Shown: in pieces, positions 17,880 through 26,458 of the stretch
Layout of the letters: every line of letters starts with the position of its first letter
Position numbering within the stretch: the stretch's first letter is position 1
Source of the DNA: Sphingoaurantiacus capsulatus
Lineage (GTDB): Bacteria > Pseudomonadota > Alphaproteobacteria > Sphingomonadales > Sphingomonadaceae
Direction of reading: 5' to 3'
DNA length: 64,000 nt
Assembly (NCBI RefSeq): GCF_042648405.1
Contig: NZ_JBHRXV010000009.1
Coordinates: 62,001 to 126,000, forward strand
Translations under genes and position numbers: made by a program
The notes under the pieces: model-generated
What the model was told of the DNA's origin: nothing
Seen by the model: only the letters and a program-made list of their open reading frames with translations
The model's database searches: none

Positions 17880-19268
17880 ATGCCGACCAGGGAGCAATTA
17901 ATCGATCGCGCCAGGAGTGCGCGGGCAGCCGGCCGGCACGCGGAGGCGGCCGCTGCCTGGCGGGACGCCATCGACCTCTGCCCTGACGAGGCGGTTCTCT
18001 ACCACAATTGGGCGGCCGCACTTGGCGACCTGCGTCGCCACGCCGAAGCCGCAGCTGCCCTCGAAGCGGGGTTCACGAAGGGGCTGAACGCATATCAGAG
18101 CTACCTCGTGTTGGCGCGCGCGAAAGCCGGGTTGCTGCGCCACGAGGAAGCGACGCGCGCCTATCGCCGATATCTCGACAGCGCGCCTGCGGACGTGACG
18201 GCGCAAATCGAGCATGCGCAGTTGCTGTGGATGCAGACGGCCGATGCGGGACACGCGCTCGAAACGCTCGACGCGGCGATCCGTCGGTTACCGGCGCCCG
18301 TTGACCTGGTGATCGCGCGGTGCCGCCTCGTCGGCGAAATGGGCGACCGCGACGCGGCCTACGCCGGCCTTCGAGCGGCGATGGCACGATATGGCCCGAC
18401 GGCTGAGGCGCTCGGCGCTGCAAGCGCGGCGGCGCTTGCCTGCGGCAACGCTGCCGCTGCCGTCGATCATGCCGTGCAGCTCGTCGCCATCCACCCGTCG
18501 GACGCGGCGGCGCTCGTGGCGCATGCGATGGCGCTCATTGCCGTGGGGTCTTACGCATCGGCCCAGGAAACGATCGACCGGCTGCGCACCGTCAATCCGC
18601 TCAACCAGTATCACGTGGCGCTTCAAGGCGATCTGTGGCGGCTCACCGGGAGCGAACGGCAGCGCGACCTATATGATTACGACCGGCTGATCTTCCGCGC
18701 GCCGCTCGAGGCGCCGCCAGGATGGCCATCGGCGGAAGCCTATGTCGATGACCTCGTCGAGGCCCTCCAGACGCGCCACGAATACCAGGCGGAGCCGTTC
18801 TTCCAGTCGGTGCGTCATGGCAGCCAGATCTCGTCGCTCGCATCCTTCGACGACCCGGCGCTGCAGGGTTTCAGTGCTGCCGTTACGCCAGGGGCGCGCC
18901 GGTTCGCCGAGCATCTCAGCAGCATGAGTGGCCCCGCCGGCGCCCGAAGCAGCGGCAAGGCCAACCTTGTCGGCGCCTGGTCCGTGCAGCTGCCCGCTGG
19001 CGGCTTTCACGCGGACCATATTCACCCAGAAGGGTGGATATCGTCCGCGTGCCACCTGTTGTGCAGCAACCCCGGGGAAGGGGAGCGCAGCGGCTGGCTG
19101 AAATTCGGCCAGTCGGCACTGCCGACATCGCCGCAGCTCACCGCCGAGTATTTCGTCGAGCCGTCGCCGGGCGTCGTTGTCTTCTTTCCCTCATACTTCT
19201 GGCACGGGACGGTTCCGACCAATGGCGGGTCGCGGCTGACTGTCGCCGCCGATTTCGTGCCGACCTGA
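17880..19268 (+). CDS. TPR-repeat protein with C-terminal 2OG-Fe(II) oxygenase-like domain
   Basis: This 462-residue protein starts at the ATG preceded by GAGGGGCGGGA; the frame is open to 17775 but lacks an ATG there. Residues 1-260 are helical TPR-like repeats (REQLIDRARSARAAGRHAEA, LYHNWAAALGDLRRHAEAAA and others). Residues about 300-462 form a putative 2OG-Fe(II) oxygenase domain with candidate iron ligands in HADHIHPEGW and FPSYFWHGT, and a conserved SRLTVAADF end strand. Proteins of this build are common next to sphingomonad TonB receptors; a protein or peptide hydroxylase role has been suggested for the fold. No signal peptide is visible, so it should be cytoplasmic. The exact substrate is unknown. 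Confidence 0.75.
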   Translation: MPTREQLIDRARSARAAGRHAEAAAAWRDAIDLCPDEAVLYHNWAAALGDLRRHAEAAAALEAGFTKGLNAYQSYLVLARAKAGLLRHEEATRAYRRYLDSAPADVTAQIEHAQLLWMQTADAGHALETLDAAIRRLPAPVDLVIARCRLVGEMGDRDAAYAGLRAAMARYGPTAEALGAASAAALACGNAAAAVDHAVQLVAIHPSDAAALVAHAMALIAVGSYASAQETIDRLRTVNPLNQYHVALQGDLWRLTGSERQRDLYDYDRLIFRAPLEAPPGWPSAEAYVDDLVEALQTRHEYQAEPFFQSVRHGSQISSLASFDDPALQGFSAAVTPGARRFAEHLSSMSGPAGARSSGKANLVGAWSVQLPAGGFHADHIHPEGWISSACHLLCSNPGEGERSGWLKFGQSALPTSPQLTAEYFVEPSPGVVVFFPSYFWHGTVPTNGGSRLTVAADFVPT

Positions 19269-19591
19269 ACCTGTGCTCCGGCTGTCCTCGCGGTAAGCGC
19301 GGCGATGGAAGCTGCTGCCCGCCGACTTTGCCGGGTGCGACGGCGGGGTCCATCGAGGCCCGTGAATATTTTGTTCGCTATGCGGCAGAGCGTGCGCTAA
19401 CCACGCGCGAGAATGAGCAGTCGAGAGGGGCGGCAGCTGCGCACCGTATTCGGGGAGACGGGGGTATCTCATGATCGGCCGCGAAGGGATTGCGGCGCGG
19501 AATCGATGAGTTCCTCAAGTTTCGATATATGTGATGCGGCAGTTCGGTCCATGAGCGCGGCTGCGCGGCGACAATAGCTGAAGGCAACTGC
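19269..19591. other. Intergenic region ahead of iclR
   Basis: These 323 bases carry no convincing gene. The centre (19360-19390) is locally AT-rich and contains GTTCGCTATGCGGC (19373-19386). The rest is ordinary GC-rich sequence; no terminator with a T-run was found after the TPR/oxygenase gene. Confidence 0.6.
19373..19386 (+). promoter_or_regulatory. Candidate IclR operator, copy upstream of iclR
   Basis: GTTCGCTATGCGGC matches 14 of 14 bases with 8778-8791 upstream of the large TBDR. It sits about 205 bases ahead of the IclR start, next to an AT-rich run (GAATATTTTG), fitting an autoregulatory site. Functional assignment is inference. Confidence 0.45.
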
Positions 19592-20368
19592 ATGGAAGCA
19601 TTCGAAGAGAGCGAGTTCAACGACCGCGACTATGTGAATTCGCTCGCGCGCGGTCTGGAAGTCATCGCCGCCTTCACCCGGACGCGGCCGAAGATGACGC
19701 TCGCCGAAATCTCGCGCAACACCGGGATGCAGCGGGCGGCCGTCCGGCGCTTCCTGATCACGCTGGTGCGCGAGGGATATGCGGAAAAGGACGACAAGCA
19801 TTTCTACCTGAAGCCGAAGGTACTCGAGCTCGGCTATTCGGCGCTGTCGTCGATGTCGATGCTCGACGTCATCCAGCCGGCGATGAACGAGCTCGCAGAT
19901 ACGCTTCAGGAATCGGTGTTCGCCGCCGTGCTCGCCGGCGACGATGTCATCTACATTGCCCGCGCAACGTCGGAGCGGCTCATCAATGTCGGCATAACGG
20001 TTGGCAAGCGCGCGCCGGCCTATGCCGTATCCACCGGCCGGGTGCTGCTCGCGGCAGAGACCGAGGAAGTCCGCGACGCCTATCTCGACCGCGTCAAACC
20101 GGAGAAGCTCACGCCGAAGACGATTTCCTCGAAAGTCAAGCTTCGCGCGGCGATCGAGGAAGCCCGGATCGCCAATTACAGCATCGTCGATCAGGAGCTG
20201 GAGGTTGGCCTCGGCGCCATTTCCGTCCCCATTCGCACCAGCGAGGGCAAGGTCATCGCTGCGCTCAACGTCTGCTGCCCGTCGTCACGGACGACGATGG
20301 ACGACATGCAAAAGAAGATCCTGCCCGAGCTGATGGCGACGGCGCAGAAGATCGCGGTCGCGTTGTAA
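19592..20368 (+). CDS. IclR family transcriptional regulator (PcaR/PobR-like)
   Basis: This is a 258-residue protein. The N-terminal winged helix-turn-helix (residues about 10-75) contains DYVNSLARGLEVIAAF, MTLAEISRNTGMQRAAVRRFL and a wing that reads FYLKPKVLELG, matching PcaR/PobR/PcaU-type IclR regulators. The effector domain (about 85-258) has ARATSERLINVGITVGKRAPAY and ISVPIRTSEGKVIAALNVCC. Such regulators usually sense an aromatic or small carboxylic acid and activate nearby catabolic genes. It follows the TBDR/BNR/peptidase block on the same strand, and a shared 14-base motif links its own upstream region to that of the TBDR. The APC permease gene converges on it from the other side. 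Confidence 0.88.
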   Translation: MEAFEESEFNDRDYVNSLARGLEVIAAFTRTRPKMTLAEISRNTGMQRAAVRRFLITLVREGYAEKDDKHFYLKPKVLELGYSALSSMSMLDVIQPAMNELADTLQESVFAAVLAGDDVIYIARATSERLINVGITVGKRAPAYAVSTGRVLLAAETEEVRDAYLDRVKPEKLTPKTISSKVKLRAAIEEARIANYSIVDQELEVGLGAISVPIRTSEGKVIAALNVCCPSSRTTMDDMQKKILPELMATAQKIAVAL

Positions 20369-20413
20369 GCGCCTCATCGTCGAACGCGCGACCACGCCGG
20401 CGCGGGCCGCCGG

Positions 20414-21748
20414 TCAGCGCAGCGTGCGCTTCCGGTGCAATAGTCGTCCCGCACTCAGCAACACGATGATGCCGAGCGCGGCGGCCGACCATCCCGGGTT
20501 GGAGACAAAGGAGCTCGCCAGGAGCGCGATCGAGCCAGCTGCTGCGATGAGCGCCAGTGCCCATTCGCGAACCACCGGGCCGGCGCGTCCCGTGTCCTTG
20601 CTCAGGCGCTCGACCATCGGGAAGGCGGCGAGCATGACCAGGTAGGAAACAGCGGCGCTGCACACCATCACGATGAAGATGCCTTCGGTTTGCCCTGTTG
20701 CCGACAGCCCAGCGCCGGCGAGGCTGACGCCGATGATCGCGTTGACTGGAACGCCGCGTCGGCTGACGCGCGCCAAGGGGGCAGGCAGGACCTTGTCGCG
20801 CGCCATGGCGAAGCTTTGCCGCGAGCTGGCGTAGATGACTGAAAATAGGCAGGCCAGCAGGCCGACGAGCGCGCCGAGATTGATCAGGAGCGGCACCACG
20901 GTATCGCCCGGCCGCCAGCTTCGCAGCGCCACCATGAGCGGGTCGTTGGTCGTCGATAGCGCTTCGGACGACGTGCCACCCACCGCTATCGTCAGCGTCA
21001 GCCCTGCCGAGATGCCAAGAACCGCGAGAGCAGCGAGCATCGCGCTTCGCACCGCGCGGTGTGGTTCCGCCGCTTCTTCCGCCGCCATCGGAACGCCTTC
21101 GACGGCGAGGATGAACGCGGTAGCGAAGGGGAATGCCGTGGCGGCTCCCGCGAGGCCGAACGGGAGCCATGCCTCGCTTGCCGAACCCGACATGCCGCGA
21201 AGGTTGTCGAGCGAAAATTGGGGGGCGCCGACGAACCAGAAAATGGCGAGCGTCAACACCGAGACCATTGTCATCGCGAGCAGGACCCCAAGGGCTTCGC
21301 CCGCGCCTGCGACGTGCAGCCCGGCGAATATGCCGAACGCGATCAGGATCACGAAATAGGCATCTACCCCGATCAGGGCAGCCACATAGGCTTTCACAAA
21401 AAGCCCGATCACGGCTGATGCTGCCAGATATTCGAGGAGGATCGCCGCGCTCGCGACGGTGCCCCAGCGCTCACCAAGCGCGAGGGACACGAACGTCGCG
21501 CCGCCACCCGCGCCGGGGGCCAAGGACACCATCGTTCCGAGCGTGAAAAGGAGCGCCAGATACATGAAAAACGCGACGGCGGTCGCGATCGCCAGCCCGC
21601 CCCACCCGCCGTACGCCAGGCCTAGATTCCATCCCGAGAAATGGCCGGCGATCACGAAAGATACGCCCAAGCTTGCCAGCCGGAGCCAGCCGATCGAGCC
21701 GGCCCGCAACTGCGGCTCGGTGTGTCCGGCGCCATCTTCGCGCAGCAT
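20414..21748 (-). CDS. APC superfamily permease, ethanolamine/amino-acid permease type
   Basis: This is a 444-residue inner-membrane transporter with about 12 hydrophobic segments. The first helix region VSFVIAGHFSGWNLGLAYGG and the glycine-rich MVSLAPGAGGGATFV match the substrate-binding unwound helices of APC transporters. The FSGWNLGL pattern recalls ethanolamine permeases (Eat). It probably takes up an amine or amino acid by proton or sodium symport. It lies on the minus strand downstream of the TBDR and SnoaL-like genes but 186 bases from the latter, so it may have its own promoter. Convergent with iclR. Confidence 0.83.
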   Translation of the reverse strand: MLREDGAGHTEPQLRAGSIGWLRLASLGVSFVIAGHFSGWNLGLAYGGWGGLAIATAVAFFMYLALLFTLGTMVSLAPGAGGGATFVSLALGERWGTVASAAILLEYLAASAVIGLFVKAYVAALIGVDAYFVILIAFGIFAGLHVAGAGEALGVLLAMTMVSVLTLAIFWFVGAPQFSLDNLRGMSGSASEAWLPFGLAGAATAFPFATAFILAVEGVPMAAEEAAEPHRAVRSAMLAALAVLGISAGLTLTIAVGGTSSEALSTTNDPLMVALRSWRPGDTVVPLLINLGALVGLLACLFSVIYASSRQSFAMARDKVLPAPLARVSRRGVPVNAIIGVSLAGAGLSATGQTEGIFIVMVCSAAVSYLVMLAAFPMVERLSKDTGRAGPVVREWALALIAAAGSIALLASSFVSNPGWSAAALGIIVLLSAGRLLHRKRTLR

Positions 21749-21934
21749 CGCTAACCCCCAGCAAATATCTCTTTATTCCGAATTTCTTCCTACATTGCCG
21801 CAGAGCATCGTCAACTAAACCGCGGCCCGAACTTGTCGCGCTATTTGCGCATGGTGTCCGGCCGATCCGAATTCCCTGCGATTTGATTTTGCCTGCGTCA
21901 GCGGACTGGATCGCAAGTCAACCGGCGGCTCGCG

Positions 21935-22462
21935 TCACTTTGGTGACGCCAGGGACAGGAGATAGGCGCCGCCGATGCGGCCCTTCCGCGGCGGCAGCAT
22001 GCCGAACTGCCGCATCATTTCGGCGATTTCATACTGCGCCATATAGTCGGCGAGCAGGCCGTCCCTGAAGCCGAGGAAGATATCGCAGCCGTAGGTGGTC
22101 GCCGTGGTGTCGAGGCCTGATGCCGGCGGGGCAGCGGCGGTCTGTTCGAACAGGTAGAGTGCGCGACCGTCCTCGACGGCGGTGAAGAACTGCACCTCGC
22201 GGAAATGCACGTCGGGCATGACCGCCCAGATCTTTTCGATATACTTCCGCATGTCGGCGTGGCCGTGGATCACCTCGGGCCAGAATACCGTGTCGTTCCA
22301 GCGGATGTCGGGGTGCAACAGCGCCAGCACCTGATCTGTATCGTGCGAATTCCACGCCGCCTCCCAGCGGGTCCCGAAATCGCGGGCAAAGGCCGCGGTG
22401 ATCGCCGCGCCGGCGGGCCGGTCATAGGCGGGGACATCGGTTCGCGTGGCGGTAGCGGACAT
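21935..22462 (-). CDS. SnoaL/NTF2-like fold protein
   Basis: This 175-residue protein has an NTF2-like cone: a first helix with FARDFGTRWEAAWNSHDTDQVLALL, then HPDIRWND, GHADMRKYIEKIW, and beta strands REVQFFTAVEDGRALYLFEQT and CDIFLGFRDGLLADYMAQYE. The family includes small polyketide cyclases, isomerases and dehydratases as well as non-enzymatic binding proteins; W-x-S-H-D is the common family signature. No signal peptide. It lies downstream of the TBDR on the same strand, but a terminator-like hairpin between them would reduce read-through. Possible substrate: the compound imported by the TBDR. Function beyond the fold is not clear. Confidence 0.75.
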   Translation of the reverse strand: MSATATRTDVPAYDRPAGAAITAAFARDFGTRWEAAWNSHDTDQVLALLHPDIRWNDTVFWPEVIHGHADMRKYIEKIWAVMPDVHFREVQFFTAVEDGRALYLFEQTAAAPPASGLDTTATTYGCDIFLGFRDGLLADYMAQYEIAEMMRQFGMLPPRKGRIGGAYLLSLASPK

Positions 22463-22472
22463 ATCTTGTTCC

Positions 22473-22508
22473 CGAAAATTGGCCCGCCCCCGGTCAGGAG
22501 GCGGGCCA
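22473..22508 (-). terminator. Rho-independent terminator of the TBDR, upstream of the SnoaL gene
   Basis: On the minus strand, arms TGGCCCGCC and GGCGGGCCA (22480-22508) enclose an 11-base loop and are followed by AATTTTCG. It lies between the TBDR stop and the SnoaL-like start, so downstream expression may be attenuated. Confidence 0.65.
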
Positions 22509-22524
22509 TAGGCTGAGGAGCTTC

Positions 22525-24894
22525 CTAGAAGCGATAGGCGACGCTGGCGCCGAAGGTGCGTGGCATGCCGACGGTGCGGACGATCGCCTCCTGCCGGACG
22601 ACGACGGTGCTGTAGTGGAGCTTGTTGCCGAGATTGCGGCCCCAGATCTGGAAGCGCCAGGTGCCGTCCTCACTCTCGACGCCGACGCGGCTGTCCCAGA
22701 GCGTGTAGCCGGGGACATCAAGCCGGGCGTCCTCGACAAAGTCGGCGTTCGACGAGCCGCGGTAGGTGAAGCTCAGGTCGGTGAACGCCTCGAGGCTGTC
22801 GCTGACCGGCCAGCGATATTCGGCCGAGCCGTTCGCCTGCCAGTTCGGCGTGTTGGGGAACTCGGCGCCGGCGAAGTTCGCTGCCGTGCCGAACTGGGTG
22901 AAGTTGTTGAAATTGCCCTTCACCTTGGAATCGACATAGGTGGTGGCGGCACGCAGCGTGAAGCCGTCGACCGGCCGCAGGGTGATGTCGGCCTCGAAGC
23001 CTTGCACCCGCGATTCCGGCACGCTGACCAGTGCGGTCAGGCGGTTGAACACCGGCACCAGCACGGTGCCGAGCAACTGCTTGTCCGAATAGTCGTAGTA
23101 GAAGATCGCGCCGTTGACGTGCAGCACGTCGGGGATCAGGTCGGTCTTCACGCCGACCTCATAGGCGATCAGGCTTTCCTGCGGCACCGGTGTGTATTGC
23201 GATGCGAACACCGAGGAGATGTTCGAGAAGGCACCCGCCTTGTAGCCGCGGCTGACCGAGGCATAGAGCAGGGTGTCGTCGCTCGGCTTGAAGTCGAGGC
23301 CGACGCGCCACGAGACGTTATCCTCGTCCAGTTCGCCGGTGGCGAGCTCGGCGGTGTAGGTGCCGTTCGGGTTGAGCGTGAAGGTCGCGCAGGTGCCCGC
23401 TGCCGGGGTGGCGGTGCGCAGCACGCGCGAGATACCGGTGGCGTACTGCAAATTGCCGCCGGCGAGCGAGCAGCCGCCGAAGTCGGTCTTCGTCTCGGTG
23501 TAGCGAAGGCCCCCGCGCAGCGTGAGCTTGTCGGTCAGCGCGTAGTCGCCGCTGGCATAGACCGCCCAGGAGTCGGTTTCCTGCTGGGCGATCTGCGGCA
23601 CGAGATCGATCGCCGGCAGGCCGAGCAGCGGCAGGAAAACGCGGCCGCTGCGACCGTCGGGCAGGAAGAAGATCACGTCGTCGCGCGACTTGTCGTGCTG
23701 GTAATTGGCGCCGACGATATAGTTGAAGTCGCCCATCGAGCCGGCGGCGCGCAGCTCCTGGAAGAAGGTCTTCACCTTGCCGCCGATGGCGAGGTTGGTG
23801 ACGTTCAAGGTGGTGCCGTCGCCCTCATAGGCGTTATCGGCGCTCGCCTTGGCATAGGAGGTGAGCGAGGTCAGCGTCAGGTCGTCGGTCGCCTCGAAAT
23901 CGGCGCGCAACGCGGTCTGCCACGCCCATTCATCCTTCTGCGGCTTGGTCTCGCCGTTGGGGAAAGCGTTGCTGACGTCGGCGGCGCGGATGCTGCCGGC
24001 GGGGGTCAACGGATAGGCGGTGAACAGCGGGCTGATCTGCGTCAGCGTCAGATCCTTGTTGATGATCTGCGGCGCGATGTTGTCCGACTTGTCGATGGTG
24101 CCGCTGCCGGTGAGGCGCAGGGTGAAGCGCTCGGTCGGCCGCGCCTCGAAGGTGGCGCGACCGCTGGTGATCGCCTTCGATCCGTTGGTGCGGTTGGTGG
24201 TGAAGCCCTTCTGCCAGTCGTCCATCGATTCATGCTGGACGGCGATGCGGGCGCCGACCGTGTCGGACAGGGGACCGCTGAGGAACCCGTCGACGACAAT
24301 GTTATTGAAGCGGCCGAAGCTGAGGCCAGCGCCGCCCGAGAAATCGTTCGTCGGCTTGGCGGCGACGAAGTTGATGGCGCCGCCGGTGGCGTTCGATCCG
24401 AACAGCAGCCCCTGCGGGCCTTTCAGCACCTCGACGCGCTCGAGATCGAGCGTGGTGCCCTTGCCCATGATCGGGAAGGCGATCGGCGCTTCATCGGCGT
24501 ACATCGACACCGACGGGCGGGCGGCGATCGCCGTGTCGTAGAAGCCGACGCCGCGCAGATAATAGACCGGCGAGCCGAAATAGGTGTTGGCGACGACGAA
24601 GCCGGGCACGGCCTTGGTGAGGCCGGCGGTGTCGACGATGCCCATTTCCTTCAGCTGGTCGCCGCCGACCGCGGTGATCGAAATCGGCACGTCGTTGACC
24701 GACTCCGCACGCTTCTGGGCGGTAACAATAATCTCGTCGCTATCGCCCGTTTCGGCGCTTGCGGCCGTCAAATCGGCGGTGGCCGCCGTGGCCTGCCCGG
24801 CGCCGGTGGTCGCATCCTGCGCATTGGCAGGCGCCGACGAGAGCGCAAGGGCAAGAGCCGAGAAAGCTGAATATTGGTAGAGCTTTAGGCGCAT
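22525..24894 (-). CDS. TonB-dependent outer membrane receptor, TetR-box controlled
   Basis: This 789-residue TBDR has a signal peptide ending SSAPANAQ, a TonB-box-like DEIIVTAQKR around residue 54, a plug with YLRGVGFYDT, ALFGSNATGG-like LLFGSNATGGAINFVAAKP, and a barrel ending in PRTFGASVAYRF. It belongs to the common FecA-like class. Its promoter carries an 18-bp dyad (24987-25004) like those ahead of the two CoA-catabolic operons at 30215 and 31133, so it is probably the outer membrane entry route for the compound degraded by that island. The downstream SnoaL-like and APC permease genes may extend the pathway. A strong start context (GGGGAGG then TTACG) precedes the ATG. Confidence 0.91.
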   Translation of the reverse strand: MRLKLYQYSAFSALALALSSAPANAQDATTGAGQATAATADLTAASAETGDSDEIIVTAQKRAESVNDVPISITAVGGDQLKEMGIVDTAGLTKAVPGFVVANTYFGSPVYYLRGVGFYDTAIAARPSVSMYADEAPIAFPIMGKGTTLDLERVEVLKGPQGLLFGSNATGGAINFVAAKPTNDFSGGAGLSFGRFNNIVVDGFLSGPLSDTVGARIAVQHESMDDWQKGFTTNRTNGSKAITSGRATFEARPTERFTLRLTGSGTIDKSDNIAPQIINKDLTLTQISPLFTAYPLTPAGSIRAADVSNAFPNGETKPQKDEWAWQTALRADFEATDDLTLTSLTSYAKASADNAYEGDGTTLNVTNLAIGGKVKTFFQELRAAGSMGDFNYIVGANYQHDKSRDDVIFFLPDGRSGRVFLPLLGLPAIDLVPQIAQQETDSWAVYASGDYALTDKLTLRGGLRYTETKTDFGGCSLAGGNLQYATGISRVLRTATPAAGTCATFTLNPNGTYTAELATGELDEDNVSWRVGLDFKPSDDTLLYASVSRGYKAGAFSNISSVFASQYTPVPQESLIAYEVGVKTDLIPDVLHVNGAIFYYDYSDKQLLGTVLVPVFNRLTALVSVPESRVQGFEADITLRPVDGFTLRAATTYVDSKVKGNFNNFTQFGTAANFAGAEFPNTPNWQANGSAEYRWPVSDSLEAFTDLSFTYRGSSNADFVEDARLDVPGYTLWDSRVGVESEDGTWRFQIWGRNLGNKLHYSTVVVRQEAIVRTVGMPRTFGASVAYRF

Positions 24895-24986
24895 CGTAAC
24901 CTCCCCGTTGTCATGGTGTCGGGGCGCTCTCTCCGGCTTCTGCCGCGCGGCGCCAACTCGACAAACCCCCGTGCTACACCACTTAC

Positions 24987-25004
24987 TTACCGACCGGACG
25001 GTAA
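24987..25004. promoter_or_regulatory. TetR-type operator, TBDR copy
   Basis: TTACCGACCGGACGGTAA has arms TTACCG and CGGTAA that are exact complements. The same pattern occurs at 30215-30232 and 31133-31150. It covers the -10 region of a promoter reading on the minus strand. Confidence 0.7.
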
Positions 25005-25026
25005 ATTAGCGATTCCCGCTTGTCAA
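24998..25026 (-). promoter_or_regulatory. Promoter for the TBDR (minus strand)
   Basis: TTGACA (25026-25021) is followed after exactly 17 bases by TACCGT (25003-24998), which lies inside the TetR-type operator. Bound repressor would block the -10 element. The start site would be near 24990, leaving a leader of about 95 bases. Confidence 0.6.
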
Positions 25027-25070
25027 TCACGGGTAGGCCGGGGATTTATGGGAGGGCGGTCGGCGGTGCG

Positions 25071-26336
25071 TCAGCGGTGTCGGGCTTGTCGGGCACTCAC
25101 CACTAGCGAAGCGTTCTGGCCGCCGAAGCCGAAGGCATTGGCCTGCAGCCAGCCGACCGTCTTCTTTCGTGGCTTGTCGAGCACGAGATCGAACGCGATC
25201 GACGGTTCGGGATCGTGCGTGCCGCCGGTGTGGATCACCTCGCCACGCGCCATGCCTTCAAGGCCGACCGCGAGGCCGATGGCGCCGGCGGCGCCGGTCG
25301 GATGGCCGAGCGTGCCTTTGATCGACATCACCGAGACGTTGGGCGCGTGCTTGCCATAGAGGGTGTTTGCCGCGGCGATCTCGGCGAGGTCACCCTTCGG
25401 CGTTCCGGTGCCGTGCGCGGCGAGCGCGTCGATCGCCTCGGGGCCGACGCCGGCTTCCTTCAGCGCGATCTCCATCGCCAGCCGCTCCCAGTCGCCGGTC
25501 GGGTCGGGCGTCGACGGGTGGAAGGAATCGGCGGCGGTGCCCCAGCCCTGCACCCAGGCGAGCGGCGTCGCGCCGCGCTTCGCGGCATGGGCCGCGCTTT
25601 CGAGGATGAAGATGCCGGTGCCCTCGCCGAACACCATGCCGGCGCGGCCGCGGTCGAAAGGCTGGCAGGCCTTGCGCGGGTCGGTGATGTTGCCGCCCAT
25701 GCCGTAGGCGTAGCGTGAATAGGCGCTGGCGGGGACGAAGCCGTCGTCGGTTTCGAAGGCGAGGCCGCCCTCGGTGCCACCGACGATCGCCACGTCGGCC
25801 TGGCCCGAGGCGATGAGGCGGGCGCCCAACCCCACCGCGTCGAGCGACGAGGCGCAGGCCGTGCTGAGCGTCAGGCAGGGGCCGTGCAGCTTCCAGTGCA
25901 TCGCCACCTGGCTCGCCGCCATGTTCGGCCACACCCGGATCATCAGCTTGCCCGACACGCCTTCGCGGCCGAGCCTGTCGACGTCGTACTGCGCGCGCTC
26001 GAGCGACTGGGTGCCGTTCTTGGCAGTGCCCAACACGATGGCGGTGCGCAGGGGGGCGAGCTTGTCGATGCCGGCGGCCTTCAAGGCTTCGCTGGCGGCG
26101 GCGATCGACTGCTGCGCGAAGGGGTCGCTGCCGGCGATGGTGCGCTCGTCCATCCATTTGGACGGATCGAAGCCGGTGACCGGCGCCCACCATTCGAAGC
26201 GGTCGGGATCGTCGACGGTCCACGGCACCTGGGTGATCGCCAGCTCGTCGGCGGCGAGGCGGTCGTACAGCTCGCCCGGCGACTGCCCCAGTGCCGAGAT
26301 CACGCCCATGCCGGTGATAGCGACATCCAATGCCAT
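25071..26336 (-). CDS. Beta-ketoacyl synthase (FabF-like condensing enzyme)
   Basis: This 421-residue thiolase-fold condensing enzyme starts at MALDVAITGMG, preceded by AAGAAGGATTCGTC; an in-frame ATG 39 bases earlier falls inside an inverted repeat and is unlikely to be used. The catalytic triad is complete: Cys in STACASS, His in AHGTGTPKGD and His in GTLGHPTGAAG, with NAFGFGG near the end. In type II fatty acid synthesis FabF sits next to acpP, but no acyl carrier protein or fabG/fabD is nearby. Instead it is divergent from a PaaX-like regulator and next to CoA-ligase, MaoC-like and crotonase genes. It may condense or cleave an acyl thioester in the local pathway, or make a specialised lipid. 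That is inference. Confidence 0.85.
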   Translation of the reverse strand: MALDVAITGMGVISALGQSPGELYDRLAADELAITQVPWTVDDPDRFEWWAPVTGFDPSKWMDERTIAGSDPFAQQSIAAASEALKAAGIDKLAPLRTAIVLGTAKNGTQSLERAQYDVDRLGREGVSGKLMIRVWPNMAASQVAMHWKLHGPCLTLSTACASSLDAVGLGARLIASGQADVAIVGGTEGGLAFETDDGFVPASAYSRYAYGMGGNITDPRKACQPFDRGRAGMVFGEGTGIFILESAAHAAKRGATPLAWVQGWGTAADSFHPSTPDPTGDWERLAMEIALKEAGVGPEAIDALAAHGTGTPKGDLAEIAAANTLYGKHAPNVSVMSIKGTLGHPTGAAGAIGLAVGLEGMARGEVIHTGGTHDPEPSIAFDLVLDKPRKKTVGWLQANAFGFGGQNASLVVSARQARHR

Positions 26337-26360
26337 GACGAATCCTTCTTTGAGTTCATG

Positions 26361-26374
26361 TGGAACATATTCCA
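26361..26374. promoter_or_regulatory. Inverted-repeat operator, ketosynthase side
   Basis: TGGAA-CATA-TTCCA is a perfect 5-bp dyad. A second, near-identical copy lies 39 bases away (centre to centre) on the regulator side. The likely ligand is the adjacent PaaX-like protein. Confidence 0.55.
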
Positions 26375-26399
26375 TAAAAACGTCGTGGCAACATAAATA

Positions 26400-26413
26400 T
26401 GGAATATATTGCA
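26400..26413. promoter_or_regulatory. Inverted-repeat operator, PaaX side
   Basis: TGGAA-TATA-TTGCA matches the copy at 26361-26374 apart from one arm base and the spacer. It overlaps the first possible ATG of the regulator frame (26399), which argues for a later start of that gene. Confidence 0.5.
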
Positions 26414-26458
26414 GCCCGGCCTATCGATCGTCGAAACAGGGCCGTGAAGGAGAAGGGC

